This document shows positions 8,622 to 17,700 of a stretch of DNA of 47,012 nt, in pieces. Each line of letters begins with the position of its first letter. The stretch's first letter is position 1. The stretch lies in contig JAZUBL010000062.1 in NCBI GenBank assembly GCA_045638545.1, positions 1-47,012 on the forward strand, in the 5' to 3' direction. This stretch comes from UMGS1071 sp045638545. Lineage in GTDB: Bacteria; Bacillota; Clostridia; Oscillospirales; Acutalibacteraceae. The notes under the pieces are model-generated. The model had not been told where the DNA came from. It saw nothing but the letters and a program-made list of their open reading frames with translations, and made no database searches. Made by a program: the position numbers and the translations under genes.

Positions 8622-9888
8622 GCTTCTCTTTTCCCCTTTCAATTGCCAGTAACACGGATTCTTTATATTTCTCCTGATACCCATCATATTCTGATGGATC
8701 AATCAGAAGTTCAGGAATTGCGGAATTTTTTTGATAAGTGTCGGTTATTTTTTCTGCAGAGCGTTTTGCGAAAACCAGGCTTTCCAGTAAGGAGTTGCTC
8801 GCTAATCTATTGCGGCCATGAACACCATTGCAGGCGGTTTCTCCAACAGCATACAGATGTTCCATGGATGTTGTACCATAACTATCAACGTCGATACCAC
8901 CCATAAAGTAATGCTGAGACGGAACAACAGGAATCGGTTCCTTCGTAACATCATACCCTTCTTCAAGGCAACGTTGATAGATATTTGGAAAGTGAGTACG
9001 AATCTCTTCTTCAGGAATCGGTGTCATAGAAAGCCATACATGTTCACTGTTTTCTCTTTTCATCTCTTTAAAAATGGCGTCTGTCACAATATCACGAGGC
9101 AGCAGCTCATTAACAAATCGCTCCCCTTTTGCATTGAGCAAAACCGCACCTTCTCCACGGACAGATTCGGAAATCAGAAATTCGCGTCCGTCTTTTCCTG
9201 TATACAGAGTCGTTGGGTGGATCTGTATGTAATCGATATTCTGAAGTTTAATATTGTATTTGATTGCTAAAGCAATGGCGTCACCTGTCAGATGTTCATA
9301 GTTAGTGGAATGCTGAAACAGACCGCCGATGCCGCCAGTAGCAAGAATCGTATAATCAGCGCAGATGCTGCTATAGTTTCCGCCTGCATCGTGACCAATA
9401 ATGCCGTGGCAGATATTATCATTACAAATTAAGTCCACCATGGTGAAATTTTCAATCAACGTAATATTTTTTCTACTCCGCACAGTATCTAACAGATGTG
9501 AGGTGATTTCTTTTCCTGTTTCATCCTCGTGGAACAAAATTCTTGGCCTGGAGTGAGCACCTTCTCGGGTATAGTGGAAATTCTCACCATTTCTCTCAAA
9601 CTGAACGCCAAACGAAACAAGATCTCCGATTACCTCCTGAGAGGAACGGATCATAATCTCAACTGAATCGGGATTGTTTTCGTAATGCCCGGCTTTCATT
9701 GTATCCTCAAAAAATGCTCCATAGTCCTCTTCGTCACGAAGAACACAGATACCACCCTGTGCAAGGAAGGAGTCACTTTTTGAGGCTTCAGATTTGGTAA
9801 CAATCGTTACCTTTTTATCTTCCGGCATATTCAGTGCGCAGTAAAGACCTGCCACACCGCAGCCTACTATTATAATATCTGTTTTCAT
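8614..9888 (-). CDS. nadB: L-aspartate oxidase (short form)
   Basis: NadB is a flavoprotein that oxidises L-aspartate to iminoaspartate, the substrate of NadA. The 424-aa protein starts at 9888 with the FAD-binding sequence DIIIVGCGVAGLYCALN (GxGxxG at residues 9-14). Other family motifs are SFLAQGGI, REGAHSRPRILFHEDETGKEI, ATGGIGGLFQHSTN, RDIVTDAIF and the C-terminal GVHGRNRLASNSLLESLVF. It is shorter than the roughly 540-aa enterobacterial enzyme because the C-terminal helical domain is missing, as in many clostridial NadB proteins; in anaerobes fumarate is the likely electron acceptor. The ATG follows the nadA stop by 1 nt, which indicates translational coupling; an upstream in-frame extension to 10002 lies within nadA. 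Confidence 0.95.
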   Translation of the reverse strand: MKTDIIIVGCGVAGLYCALNMPEDKKVTIVTKSEASKSDSFLAQGGICVLRDEEDYGAFFEDTMKAGHYENNPDSVEIMIRSSQEVIGDLVSFGVQFERNGENFHYTREGAHSRPRILFHEDETGKEITSHLLDTVRSRKNITLIENFTMVDLICNDNICHGIIGHDAGGNYSSICADYTILATGGIGGLFQHSTNYEHLTGDAIALAIKYNIKLQNIDYIQIHPTTLYTGKDGREFLISESVRGEGAVLLNAKGERFVNELLPRDIVTDAIFKEMKRENSEHVWLSMTPIPEEEIRTHFPNIYQRCLEEGYDVTKEPIPVVPSQHYFMGGIDVDSYGTTSMEHLYAVGETACNGVHGRNRLASNSLLESLVFAKRSAEKITDTYQKNSAIPELLIDPSEYDGYQEKYKESVLLAIERGKEKHE

Positions 9889-9889
9889 T

Positions 9890-10789
9890 TCACTTTGCAA
9901 ACTCCAGCATTCGCTCAAGCGGTACCAGGGCAGCTGTGCGAACGCAATTATCAATGACAACTTCCTGATCTTCCTTTTGAAGAACAGCCAAAACATTTTC
10001 AAGTGTGTTCAGCTTCATGTCTGCACAGCATGGATTCGGATTCGGATAATAAAAATGCTTGTCCGGGTTATCTGTATTTAATTGGTAATCCACACCATTC
10101 TCGGTACAGATAATAAATTCATTCTTATCGCTGTTTTTGGCATATGCAATGATGTCTGCCGTACTGCCAATATAATCAGAAATTTCAATAACCGATGCAA
10201 CACACTCAGGATGTGTGAGGACCTCCGCTCCAGGATGCTTTTTTCGTTCTTCATTGACCTGAGATGCGGTAATCTTTGCATGAATTGGACAGCAGCCGTC
10301 ATTGAGAATGATGTTTTTTTCTGGTACCTGTTTTGCGACAAAACCACCGAGATTACTGTCTGGGATAAAGAATATATTCCTGTTTGGAAGTGCTTTTACG
10401 ATCTTAACTGCATTTGAGGATGTGACGCATACATCACTTTTGCATTTAAGTTCCGCTGAAGAATTAATATAGCAGACAACTGCGAGGTCATCATATTTGT
10501 TTCGCATTTCCTCAATGATCCCATCGGCAACCATATGAGCCATAGGACAGTCTGCTGTTAAATCCGGCATAAGTACCTTCTTGCCTGGATTTAATATTTT
10601 TGCGCTCTCGCCCATGAATTTAACACCGCAGAATACAATGATATCAGCATCACACTGCTTTGCAGTTTTTGCAAGATAAAAAGAATCACCCACATAATCT
10701 GCAATTTCCTGCACCTCTGCAGGCGCATAATAATGCGCAAGAATGACAGCATTCTTCTCTCGTTTTAATTGTTCGATTTGCTTCTTCAT
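9890..10789 (-). CDS. nadA: Quinolinate synthase A
   Basis: NadA is a [4Fe-4S] enzyme that condenses iminoaspartate with dihydroxyacetone phosphate to give quinolinate. The 299-aa length matches the short, clostridial/thermophile type. Sequence landmarks: ILAHYYAPAEVQEIADYVGDS near the N-terminus, FCGVKFMGESAKIL, LTADCPMA with Cys 81, NDGCCPIH with Cys 166/167, THPEC near 196 and NPCCADMKLNTL with Cys 254/255. By spacing, Cys 81, Cys 167 and Cys 254 (or the neighbouring Cys) are the probable cluster ligands. GAGGTAAG precedes the ATG. It is the first gene of the nadABC operon, driven by the promoter at 10834-10862. Confidence 0.96.
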   Translation of the reverse strand: MKKQIEQLKREKNAVILAHYYAPAEVQEIADYVGDSFYLAKTAKQCDADIIVFCGVKFMGESAKILNPGKKVLMPDLTADCPMAHMVADGIIEEMRNKYDDLAVVCYINSSAELKCKSDVCVTSSNAVKIVKALPNRNIFFIPDSNLGGFVAKQVPEKNIILNDGCCPIHAKITASQVNEERKKHPGAEVLTHPECVASVIEISDYIGSTADIIAYAKNSDKNEFIICTENGVDYQLNTDNPDKHFYYPNPNPCCADMKLNTLENVLAVLQKEDQEVVIDNCVRTAALVPLERMLEFAK

Positions 10790-10833
10790 ATTTTCTTACC
10801 TCATTATATACGAATGTTCGCAATATGACGGTA

Positions 10834-10862
10834 ATTATATCACGCGACTTTACAGCTGTCAA
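10834..10862 (-). promoter_or_regulatory. Promoter of the nadABC operon
   Basis: On the minus strand a perfect TTGACA (10857-10862) and a perfect TATAAT (10834-10839) are 17 nt apart, about 45 nt upstream of the nadA start. Confidence 0.8.
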
Positions 10863-10874
10863 CTCAACTGTAAA
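10849..10874. promoter_or_regulatory. Inverted repeat over the nadA -35 region, candidate operator
   Basis: TTTACAG (10849-10855) and CTGTAAA (10868-10874) form a perfect 7-bp inverted repeat with a 12-nt gap that spans the -35 box. A second small palindrome, ACAGCTGT, lies at 10852-10859. Its position fits a repressor site; NiaR is the usual nicotinate-responsive repressor of nad operons in Firmicutes, but the assignment is inference and no niaR gene is in the window. Confidence 0.45.
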
Positions 10875-10966
10875 CCTTTCGTCAGAAGAATTTTATAAAG
10901 TATTATCTGTGCGGAAAAACTATGACATTATTACACATCCCATATAGGCAAATAGCAGAAAAAGAG

Positions 10967-10995
10967 TTGTAAAATAAATCCGGCAGATGTAAAAT
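10967..10995 (+). promoter_or_regulatory. Probable promoter of the SDR-family gene
   Basis: TTGTAA (10967-10972) and TAAAAT (10990-10995) are 17 nt apart, 35 nt upstream of the ATG at 11030. Confidence 0.45.
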
Positions 10996-11029
10996 AACTA
11001 CAGTATTTTATGGCTTGGAGGAACAGGAC

Positions 11030-12562
11030 ATGAACCAACGCAAAACCGTATTTTTAACAGGAGCTTCCGGCACTATGGGATGGGAGGGGTTTCGCCAGCT
11101 TTATGCAGCGAAAAAATTCCGCATTGTACTTCTGCTTCTGAATAATCAGAAAACAAGAGAACGATTTGCACCCTACGCAAAAGATCCCAATGTAAAAATT
11201 GTGTGGGGTGATCTTCGCCGCTACAAAGACGTGTTGGAATGCGTTACCGGTGCAGACTATGTACTGCATGTCGGCGGTATGGTTTCGCCTGCGGCAGATT
11301 ATTATCCTACACAGACCATTAAGACAAACGTAGCCGCAGCAAAAAATATTGTCACGGCCGTAAAAGCGCAGCCATATCCTGATAAAATCAAGGTTGTCTA
11401 TATCGGTACCGTTGCAGAAACGGGCGAACGTGATGCACCGCTCCATTGGGGTCGTACCGGCGATCCAATCAAATGCAGCGTGTATGATCATTATGCCATC
11501 AGTAAAGTTTTAGCAGAGCAGATTTTTGCTGATTCCGGCCTCCGCTACTGGGTATCGCTGCGTCAGACCGCGATTCTCTATCCAACGATTCTGAAAAATA
11601 TTGATCCGATTATTTTCCATATTCCAATCAATGGTGTGCATGAGTGGATGACCGTTGAAGATTCTGGCAGAATGCTGGTAAAGGTATGCGGTGATGATAT
11701 TCCGGAAGAATTCTGGAGACGCTTCTACAATGCTGGTTCCGGCTCTGAATATCGGATTGGAAACCTGGAATTTGAAGAACTGCTGCTGGAAACACTGGGT
11801 CTGGGGGATCCTAAAAAACTCTTTGAGCCAAACTGGTTTGCTACCCAAAACTATCACGGCCACTGGTATCTGGATTCTGACATACTGGAGAATTACCTGC
11901 ATTTTCGCGGAGATATTCCTGTGCGTCAATATTTTAAAAATATGATCAACGGTGTGCCATTTTATTATCGTCTGGCATTTCTGGCAAAACCATTCCCGAA
12001 TGTCATCAAATTCTTCATGAAGAAAATTGCATCTGCCCCACAATACGGTTCCCTTTGGTGGAAATCTCATGGTGAACAAAATAGAATCAATGCGCACTTT
12101 GGTTCGCTGCAGCAGTGGAATCGTATCAGCAATCGCTGGTCAGATACGCCTGTTCAGGTGCCGGATAAAGATCCATCCAAAGCAATCCGTCTTGACCATG
12201 GATATGATGAAACAAAAGAGTTTGATAGTCTGACACTGAAGGATCTGAAAAAGGCAGCCGCATTCCGTGGCGGTGAATGTCTTGCTGAGGAAATTAAGGA
12301 TCTGTACACCCCTGTACGCTGGCGCTGCGCTCACGGACATGAGTTCCTGATGTCTCCAAATCTGGTGCTGCGCGGTGGGCATTGGTGTCCAAAGGAACTC
12401 CCTAGTGATACACAGCGTGTGAAGGAAAAGAAATTCCGTTGGGCATACGGAGAAGAAGCTCGTGTTAATCCGTTTTTTGCACAGGTTTGGTATCCTCTCC
12501 ACGATGAATCAGAAAATCACGTTTATACAGAAGAAATCTATAAAAATTTCGAGGCTTTTTAA
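11030..12562 (+). CDS. NAD(P)-dependent extended short-chain dehydrogenase/epimerase with C-terminal zinc-ribbon-like segment
   Basis: This is a 510-aa protein. The first roughly 300 residues form a Rossmann fold of the extended SDR (epimerase/dehydratase) family: TGASGTMG dinucleotide-binding loop near residue 10, GDLRRY acid-containing turn, and YAISK as the catalytic YxxxK near residue 158. Residues about 300-430 are unassigned. Near residues 425-460 is a segment WRCAHGHEF...NLVLRGGHWCP, which resembles the W-x-C-x-x-GHEW...CPxC zinc-ribbon repeat, although the last cysteine appears to be replaced (CPKE). The start is set by GGAGG at 11017-11021; an in-frame TTG at 11015 is less likely. 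The gene stands alone between nadABC and recQ. The substrate is unknown; such SDRs often act on nucleotide sugars or steroid-like compounds. Confidence 0.8.
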   Translation: MNQRKTVFLTGASGTMGWEGFRQLYAAKKFRIVLLLLNNQKTRERFAPYAKDPNVKIVWGDLRRYKDVLECVTGADYVLHVGGMVSPAADYYPTQTIKTNVAAAKNIVTAVKAQPYPDKIKVVYIGTVAETGERDAPLHWGRTGDPIKCSVYDHYAISKVLAEQIFADSGLRYWVSLRQTAILYPTILKNIDPIIFHIPINGVHEWMTVEDSGRMLVKVCGDDIPEEFWRRFYNAGSGSEYRIGNLEFEELLLETLGLGDPKKLFEPNWFATQNYHGHWYLDSDILENYLHFRGDIPVRQYFKNMINGVPFYYRLAFLAKPFPNVIKFFMKKIASAPQYGSLWWKSHGEQNRINAHFGSLQQWNRISNRWSDTPVQVPDKDPSKAIRLDHGYDETKEFDSLTLKDLKKAAAFRGGECLAEEIKDLYTPVRWRCAHGHEFLMSPNLVLRGGHWCPKELPSDTQRVKEKKFRWAYGEEARVNPFFAQVWYPLHDESENHVYTEEIYKNFEAF

Positions 12563-12577
12563 ATAAGTCGCCTAAGT

Positions 12578-12620
12578 AAAAAAGCATCCTCTCCCATATC
12601 GGTTGGAGAGGATGCTTTTT
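12578..12620. terminator. Bidirectional terminator between the SDR gene and recQ
   Basis: Arms AAAAAGCATCCTCTCC and GGAGAGGATGCTTTTT pair perfectly over 16 bp, with A-runs on one side and T-runs on the other, so it can end both converging transcripts. Confidence 0.9.
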
Positions 12621-12728
12621 ATCTGGTAATTTATTTGTAATCTGAATATGTTTGTTTCGTTTGGTTGAGATCAGTCTTGCCTGCAAAAGAATAAGATTCA
12701 TTGTATGAGACAGGTGAATGTTTTCATC

Positions 12729-14543
12729 CTATTCTTTATGCTTTTTGATTTCAGAGAGGAATTTCTCACCATACTGTTTTGCTTTACGTTCACCAACACC
12801 GGAAATATTGAGGAATTCTGTCATAGTAGATGGTCTTTTTGCTGCCATGTCCTGCAGTGTGGCATTGGTGAAGACGATATAAGCAGGCACTTTTTCTTCC
12901 AATGCAATTTTTAACCGCAGTGCTCGCAAAGCATTGAACAGGCTTTCGTCTATCATTTCTCCCGCTGCTGTTTTGCCGTGACCAATGCGCTTACGAACAA
13001 ACATCTGTACTGTTTCGCCACGAAGCAGAACATCACCGGATCTGTTTGTTAAAACCATTGCCAGATGCTGTGGGTCAGTATATAAATACCCCAGGTCTTC
13101 CAGTCGCTCAACCATTTCCTGCACGGTATTGCGGGAGATGTTCTGCATTAAACCATAAGTAGATAATCTATCTAAACCTAATTCAAGGATACGCTTATCC
13201 TTGCTGCCGCGGAGAACATTCACAACGCTGGATACACCCAGCGCATAACCAAGATGACTGTGGATTCGTTTTACACAGGACAGGATCATCTTGGCTTCTG
13301 TTGTAATGTCGATTTCCTCTGCTGTTGTTTCACAGTTACTGCAATTTCCGCATACTTCGCGATGCTTTTCTCCGAAATAACGCAGGATATAGCCACGAAG
13401 ACAACCGGTTGTTTTACAGTATCCAATCATCTGATCCAGTCGCTGCAAATCCAGTTTCTGAATTTCTTCTCTCTGTTCTTCTGTTAATTCTTCGTTTTCA
13501 CTTCCATTTTCTATCAGATACTTCGCAGTTCGAATATCGGAAGCTGTATACAGAAGAATACATTCCGCATCAGATCCGTCTCTGCCGGCGCGCCCGGCTT
13601 CCTGATAGTAAGCTTCCATGCTTTGCGGCATATTGTAATGGATTACGTAGGAGACATTGGATTTATCGATACCCATACCAAAAGCATTTGTTGCCACCAT
13701 CACACTGCATCGGTCATAAAGAAAATCGTCCTGATTTTCCTGGCGCTCTTCTTCTGGCAAGCCGGCGTGATATCTCGTTGCAGAAATATCCCGTTCCTGC
13801 AGCAATTGACAGACATTTTCTACTTCTTTCCGTGTTGCGCAATAAATGATACCGCTCTTCTCTTCTCGTTCTCGAACAAGGCTCAACAGAGAAAGCGGCT
13901 TATTATTCGGTTTCATTACTTCAAAATACAGATTTGGCCGATCAAATCCTGTATTGATCTGCAGTGGATCATCCAGACAGAGAATTTCCATAATGTCATC
14001 TCGCACACGCTCCGTAGCGGTTGCCGTAAAAGCAGAAACAACAGGACGGTAATCCAGCTGATTTAGAAACTCAACGATTCGAAGATAACTTGGGCGGAAA
14101 TCCTGTCCCCACTGGGAAATACAGTGGGCCTCGTCCACAACAAACAGAGAAACGGTGACATACTGTATGGCTGAAAGGAATCCGTCCGTCAGCAGTCTTT
14201 CCGGCGCAATATAAATGATTTTATATTTACCTTCGATCATGTTCTGGTAGACAGCATTGATCTGCCCCCAGGAAAGTGTGCTGTTAATATATGCTGCTGC
14301 AATGCCCGCCTTTCTCAGAGAAGTTACCTGATCTTTCATCAGAGAAATCAGAGGCGATACAACCAATGTAATTCCATCCAGCAAAAGCGCCGGAAGTTGA
14401 TAGCAAAGGCTCTTTCCGCCGCCTGTCGGCATAATACCCAGCACATCCTGTCCCTTAAGCTGTGCATCAATCAGTGCTTCCTGTCCGCTGCGAAATACGT
14501 TATAACCAAAATATCGATTTAAGAGCTGGTGCTTTCTATCCAT
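12729..14543 (-). CDS. recQ: ATP-dependent DNA helicase RecQ
   Basis: RecQ unwinds DNA 3' to 5' in recombination and repair. The 604-aa protein shows the full family architecture: Walker A MPTGGGKSLCYQLP (residues about 38-51), DEAH box VVDEAHCISQWGQDFRP (137-140), SAFTATAT motif III, the second RecA lobe with VATNAFGMGIDKSNVSYVIHYN and QEAGRAGRDG. The RQC zinc site includes CKTTGCLRGYILRYFG and CGNCSNC (four cysteines). An HRDC domain forms the C-terminus, where TEFLNISGVGERKAKQYG is visible. ATG at 14543 follows a GGAG-rich stretch. It stands as a single gene, converging with the SDR gene. Confidence 0.97.
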   Translation of the reverse strand: MDRKHQLLNRYFGYNVFRSGQEALIDAQLKGQDVLGIMPTGGGKSLCYQLPALLLDGITLVVSPLISLMKDQVTSLRKAGIAAAYINSTLSWGQINAVYQNMIEGKYKIIYIAPERLLTDGFLSAIQYVTVSLFVVDEAHCISQWGQDFRPSYLRIVEFLNQLDYRPVVSAFTATATERVRDDIMEILCLDDPLQINTGFDRPNLYFEVMKPNNKPLSLLSLVREREEKSGIIYCATRKEVENVCQLLQERDISATRYHAGLPEEERQENQDDFLYDRCSVMVATNAFGMGIDKSNVSYVIHYNMPQSMEAYYQEAGRAGRDGSDAECILLYTASDIRTAKYLIENGSENEELTEEQREEIQKLDLQRLDQMIGYCKTTGCLRGYILRYFGEKHREVCGNCSNCETTAEEIDITTEAKMILSCVKRIHSHLGYALGVSSVVNVLRGSKDKRILELGLDRLSTYGLMQNISRNTVQEMVERLEDLGYLYTDPQHLAMVLTNRSGDVLLRGETVQMFVRKRIGHGKTAAGEMIDESLFNALRALRLKIALEEKVPAYIVFTNATLQDMAAKRPSTMTEFLNISGVGERKAKQYGEKFLSEIKKHKE

Positions 14544-14734
14544 GAAATATCACTCCCTTCTCCTTCAATAACATATAATACAATATCATACTTTACTTAA
14601 AATGAAAAAGCCACACCAATTGCGGTAGTATTTTATTTTTATTGCTGTTGAGAAATAAATTTATCCGTAATTAAATGCATGTAAGCTACGCACATCGTAT
14701 TATAGAACAGTGTTAAACAGTCAGGGTCTATTGC

Positions 14735-14770
14735 AAAAATCCCCCATCCATCATGGACAGGGGATTTTTT
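14735..14770 (-). terminator. Terminator of the 1236-aa surface protein gene
   Basis: Arms AAAAATCCCC and GGGGATTTTT enclose a smaller TCCA/TGGA helix. It lies 30 nt downstream of the stop codon at 14800 on the minus strand and has T/A tracts for either direction. Confidence 0.85.
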
Positions 14771-14799
14771 AACTTAGCCGATGTTCAATTTTCAAAAGA

Positions 14800-17700
14800 T
14801 TATTTCCAGCAGCTGTACCAGCCAATACCCTGATCTTCCCAACCGGCCTTCAGAAGATTCTGTCGTTCTTCCTGACTGAACGTGAAGTGGTATGCACCTA
14901 CCTTTGCATTTGGATTATGCAGGCGATACTGTACTGCCTCTGTGTTATAAGCGGAGTTGAATGCAATACCTTCGTAATTCCAGCCCTGTTTCATCAGCTT
15001 ACTCTTCTCGTTTTCATCCATAGTGTAAAGGTGTTCGCCAGTAGATTGCTGGAACAATCTATGTACCGGTGCGCCGGTGTTTGCTGGGAAGGTAAAGCCA
15101 ACACCTTCATAATGCCAACCAGCTGCAACAAGGTTGCCCTTTTCTACTTCAGAACCTGTGTAGAAGTGCTCACCTGTATTCGGATTGTACATGCGGAACA
15201 TATGAGTAACCTGACGAACTTCTACATTTTCTCGATTTACACCGCAGCTATTACATTTACCATCTACATTATTATCGTAAGTATGGTTTGCAATCGTGAA
15301 GTTCTTTGTTACTGTACCGGTGTAATTACCTTTACCTGTAATGGCAACGGTAGCCTTACCTGGTTTTGCATGATTCTTATAGGAAACAGTGTAGTCCGTT
15401 CCTTCTTTCAATGTTTTGCTGCCATCCGTTACAGCAATCTTCTGCTTCACGGCAGTAGGTATGCAGCCAACATCCTTGATACCGGAAATGGTCAAACTAC
15501 TCATATTCTTTGCAGAGATTGTAAATGTCTTATTCATGGAACCAGTATAGTTTCCCTGACCTGTGATGATCACAGTTGCAGTGCCTACATTTACATTATT
15601 CTTATAAGATACAGTGTAATCTGTACCTTCAACAAGTCTCTTGCTGCCATTCTTCACTATCGGATTCTGAGTCAAAGCAGAACCGGTGTAAACCTTGTTC
15701 TCAATACCGCTGATTGATGCATCAAGTTTCCTTGCGGAAATTGTGAAAGTCTTCTCTACTGTACCAGTATAGTTGCCCTTACCGGTAATTGTTGCCGTAG
15801 CAGTACCAATATTTACGTTGTTCTTATAAGTTACGCTGTAATCTGTACCCTCAATCAGAGTCTTGCTGCCGTCCTTTATTGTCAGCTTCTGTGTCACAGC
15901 AGAGCCAGTATAGGCCTTATTCTCAATGCCGGTTATTTCTGTTGATATCTTTTTCGGTGTGATTCGGAAATTACATCTGGTTAAACAATTGAAATTTCCA
16001 ATTCCTGTGACCACTACAACTGCGTTTCCTGCATTCACGTTAGTCTCATAGGAAATTGTATAGTCTTTGCCCTCCTGCAATGTTTTGCCATTATAAGTTA
16101 CTTTAACAGGATGCACAACAGGCTTGCCGGTATATTCTGTATTCTGAATCCCGGAGATATTATCTTTTGAGAATGCTGCTTTTTGGATTACAAAAGTTTT
16201 TTCCTTTTGGCCGCTGAAACGACCTGTGCCTGTAAAAATTACCGTTGCTGTGCCGGCATCGATATTATTTCTGTAAGAGAGTGTATAATCTTTTCCCTCT
16301 ACAAGGGTTTCATCAAAATATGTCAGTGTTGGTTTTGGTGTAATAGGAAAGCCGGTATAGATTTCACTTCTTACAGTAGATACAAACGTTTTGGAAATGT
16401 CGGTTGTAACTTCAAAAGTACGAGTGATCGTACCGGTATAGCGTCCCAAGCCTGTGATCGTTACTGTTGCTGTACCGACATTTATATTATTTTCATAAGA
16501 GACGGTGTAATCCCGTCCTTCTACAAGAAGTTCACTGCCATTCATGACGGTGAATTCCTGTGTTACCTTGTAACCGGTATAAGGTTTGTTTACGATTCCT
16601 GTCACTGTTGTTTGCGATAAAGGAATTGGTGACTGAAGCTTTCCAACATTCAGCTTATGAATCATTCCTTTGTCGCCATCGACAACCGTCAAAGCGTATG
16701 TCGATCCCCCATTTACTGATGGAACCATTGCATAATCCACATAGCCGGCAGTTGTCCAGTAAATATGACCGGAACGATAAACAGGATCTTCATATGCAGT
16801 TAAACGAATTTTATTCAGCGATGTTGCTTCCTGCAAAACAGTTCCGTCAGAAGATAAAATCATATAATAACTATCTGCAAACGTATCCATTAAGCCAGTT
16901 TTCTTATGCACTTCCCAAAGAATTACGATTCTGCCGTCATCAGTAGAAACAGCTTGTGGATTGATAACTGTTTCATCCTCAGCACAGTTAGTCAGCCACT
17001 TGAAGTTTTTATCAGTTACTGATTGTCCGCAGCTTGTGCCGGAGCGGCTTTCTGCGCCTTCAATGGAACGGCCAGTACCAACTGCCTGAATAAATATATT
17101 CTGTGATTCGGTTTTTGCATTTGCAGTCAGGCTTTTTGCGGAGGAGCCTACTAAATAAACATTTCCTCCAGACTCCACAATGTTGCCAAGAGATGCATAG
17201 ATATAGTTATCTCCATTATTTCCATAGAAGTGAAAGGTTTCCCCGCCTTTTTTACTGCTGCTATAAAACTCCACATCAAAGGCGCGAGGGTAACTATCTC
17301 CCTTATTTACAACACCGATGCCGCCATCATTTAAGCTGATAACTCGCTGATCAAAGGAATGGCTGGCGTAGTTGCTGATAATGACCTGTTCCATTGTTTC
17401 TGTATCAACGCAAAGAAGTTCGTTTGCCTGATGTCCGCTTTGCATCAGCTTTCCATAGTTAGACACTAAAATTCCATCTTTACTGATCGCTGTATCACAG
17501 TTTCCGGCATAAAATGGAACTGCACAGTCATAATCAACGTTAAATCTTTTAAAAGAAGTTGTCTTAATATGTTTTCCATCATAGGAATATTTTGAGGCAA
17601 ATGTGGTTATTTTTCCCTCCCAGTTTCTGTCTTCCTGTCCCCATATAATGTAGTAATAGCCATTCTTATCGGTAACAACATCGCCATACAATGGATACTG

